From the NCBI GenBank assembly GCA_024231375.1, contig JAAEQP010001626.1, positions 1 through 7,323 of the forward strand: a stretch of DNA of 7,323 nt, read 5' to 3'. Of the stretch, positions 6,473 through 7,323 are shown piece after piece. The notes under the pieces were generated by a model. That model was not told where the DNA came from. It saw only the letters and a list, made by a program, of their open reading frames with translations, and did not search any database. Position 1 is the first letter of the stretch. Each line of letters begins with the position of its first letter. Both the position numbers and the translations under genes were made by a program. The DNA comes from a bacterium. GTDB taxonomy: Bacteria > Hydrogenedentota > Hydrogenedentia > Hydrogenedentiales > SLHB01.

Positions 6473-7161
6473 GGCGCCGCCTTCGCGTCGCGGGCCTCCT
6501 CGGCCTGAGACTTGCGCAGGTACACGGGCGACACGTCCGCCGGGTCGGTTGACGCGCCTGCCTCCACCAGGGCCCGCGCCTCCAGCGCCACGGACGACGC
6601 CGTCGGCCACGACCACGCAGGTGACACAAACGCCGCATCCGGCACGGCTTCCACGATCCGGTCGCGATACCGCTCGGCGCCGTCGCCCAAGAATAGGATC
6701 CGACCCTTCCGGCCATCGATCAGATCCTCAATTGGGCACACACGGTCGCCGGTCAGTTTCTCGCGAACACCGCCTTCGTATCGGTAGACCGCGCCGAACA
6801 CTTCCTTCATCTTCGCGTCCAGCACAGGGCAAACGAGACCCTCGTAAGCCTCAGTCTGACGCGCCATTGCGTCCAACGTGGGCACGGCCACCAACCCAAG
6901 ACCGGTCGCCGCTGCGAGACCTTTCCAGGCCGCCGCGCCGACACGCAGTCCCGTGAACGAGCCGGGCCCGATCGAGACCGCCAGAAGGCCGAGATCCGCC
7001 AATTCGATCCCCGCCTGCGCCAGCACCCAATCCACCGTCGCCACAAGGCGCTCCGAATGGGTCCGGCCGGCTTGCACGCGCGTCTCGGCAAGAAGGACCG
7101 TGTCGTCGCACACGGCGACGGTGTTAACCGACGTAGAAGTGTCAACGGCCAGGATCTTCAT
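6469..7161 (-). CDS. tsaB: tRNA threonylcarbamoyladenosine biosynthesis protein TsaB
   Basis: TsaB partners TsaD and TsaE in placing the threonylcarbamoyl group on A37 of ANN-decoding tRNAs (t6A); it is the structural, non-catalytic paralogue of TsaD. The 230-residue length matches E. coli TsaB (231). Seen here are the ASKHA-fold start ILAVDTST (3-10), THSERL (34-39), the hallmark IGPGSFTGLRVG (64-75), VLDAKMKEVFGAVY (113-126) and the C-terminal PVYLRKSQAE (212-221), which is usual for bacterial TsaB. The metal-binding H-x3-H motif of TsaD is absent, as expected. The ATG at 7161 places VDTST at residue 6, and the 27-residue extension to 7242 is Cys-rich nonsense. No Shine-Dalgarno precedes the ATG, but a promoter ends 9 bases before it, suggesting a near-leaderless transcript. 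It is the first gene of the six-gene operon. The final tail (EEARDAKAAP) overlaps rimI by 4 bases. Confidence 0.96.
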   Translation of the reverse strand: MKILAVDTSTSVNTVAVCDDTVLLAETRVQAGRTHSERLVATVDWVLAQAGIELADLGLLAVSIGPGSFTGLRVGAAAWKGLAAATGLGLVAVPTLDAMARQTEAYEGLVCPVLDAKMKEVFGAVYRYEGGVREKLTGDRVCPIEDLIDGRKGRILFLGDGAERYRDRIVEAVPDAAFVSPAWSWPTASSVALEARALVEAGASTDPADVSPVYLRKSQAEEARDAKAAP

Positions 7162-7170
7162 AGTGCTCGA

Positions 7171-7199
7171 ATCATATCCCTGGGAACGGACCCATTCAA
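7171..7199 (-). promoter_or_regulatory. Sigma70-like promoter of the tsaB operon
   Basis: On the minus strand TTGAAT (4/6 to TTGACA) at 7199-7194 is followed by a 17-base spacer and TATGAT (5/6 to TATAAT) at 7176-7171. The predicted start, the A at about 7164, is only three bases before the ATG at 7161. No Shine-Dalgarno lies between. The spacing and hexamers are good for such GC-rich DNA. It probably drives all six genes to 1608. Confidence 0.6.
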
Positions 7200-7285
7200 A
7201 CGCCCAGCAGCACCTACCTGCACTTGAACACGCCCGCAACAACGAGAACCGCCCAGATCTGAATCCATACGACGCACGCCTCTTA

Positions 7286-7318
7286 CCCTCTCCCAGCGGG
7301 AGAGGGCAGGGTGAGGGG
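7286..7318. repeat. Palindromic intergenic repeat (REP-like)
   Basis: CCCTCTCCC (7286-7294), an AGC loop and GGGAGAGGG (7298-7306) form a perfect 9-bp stem, followed by CAGGGTGAGGGG. The stem plus the trailing GGGTGAGGG resembles a short palindromic element found between genes in many unrelated bacteria. No U-tract follows on either strand, so a repeat element is a better label than intrinsic terminator, although it could still end an upstream transcript. It may continue past the window edge. Confidence 0.6.
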
Positions 7319-7323
7319 TCTTC

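Noticed and set aside
6473..6616. N-terminal extension of rimI to 6616
   Set aside because: It is a Gly/Arg-rich shadow of tsaB; the ATGA overlap at 6469-6472 fits the family length.

Overview
The window is a high-GC bacterial segment in which every supported gene lies on the minus strand. It holds seven complete genes plus one weak candidate cut by the left edge. A Kdo-8-phosphate phosphatase (a Gram-negative outer-membrane function) with a bacterial t6A/RimI pair points to a Gram-negative bacterium. The divergent GH116/DUF608-type glycosidase and palindromic intergenic repeats would suit Hydrogenedentota-, planctomycete- or PVC-like lineages. That placement is a guess, because no phylogenetic marker is present.

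Layout in the direction of transcription (right to left): a repeat-bearing upstream region (7162-7323) contains a good sigma70-like promoter ending only 9 nt before tsaB. Six tightly packed genes follow: tsaB (t6A tRNA modification), rimI (N-terminal acetyltransferase), a GH116-like glycosidase, kdsC (Kdo-8-P phosphatase), coaE (dephospho-CoA kinase) and a small protein with two zinc ribbons around a helix-turn-helix, like the YvyF/TIGR03826 flagellar-operon family. Three junctions overlap by 4 bases (ATGA, ATGA, GTGA) and one gap is 17 bases, so this looks like one translationally coupled operon. A G-rich tract and an 11-bp hairpin lie just past its end. A 436-base non-coding stretch separates it from a second unit with its own candidate promoter, encoding a lysylphosphatidylglycerol-synthase-TM/flippase-like membrane protein. 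A short open frame overlapping the 3' end of that gene may begin another protein beyond the window.

Most of the operon is housekeeping: translation fidelity, CoA synthesis and LPS-core sugar supply. A large cytoplasmic glycosidase has been inserted between rimI and kdsC. The most notable points are that this glycosidase keeps the family's nucleophile region but appears to have lost the canonical acid/base aspartate and a sugar-binding glutamate, and that a YvyF-like double zinc-ribbon protein sits directly behind coaE with no flagellar genes in view. I see no mobile element, CRISPR array, tRNA or rRNA.
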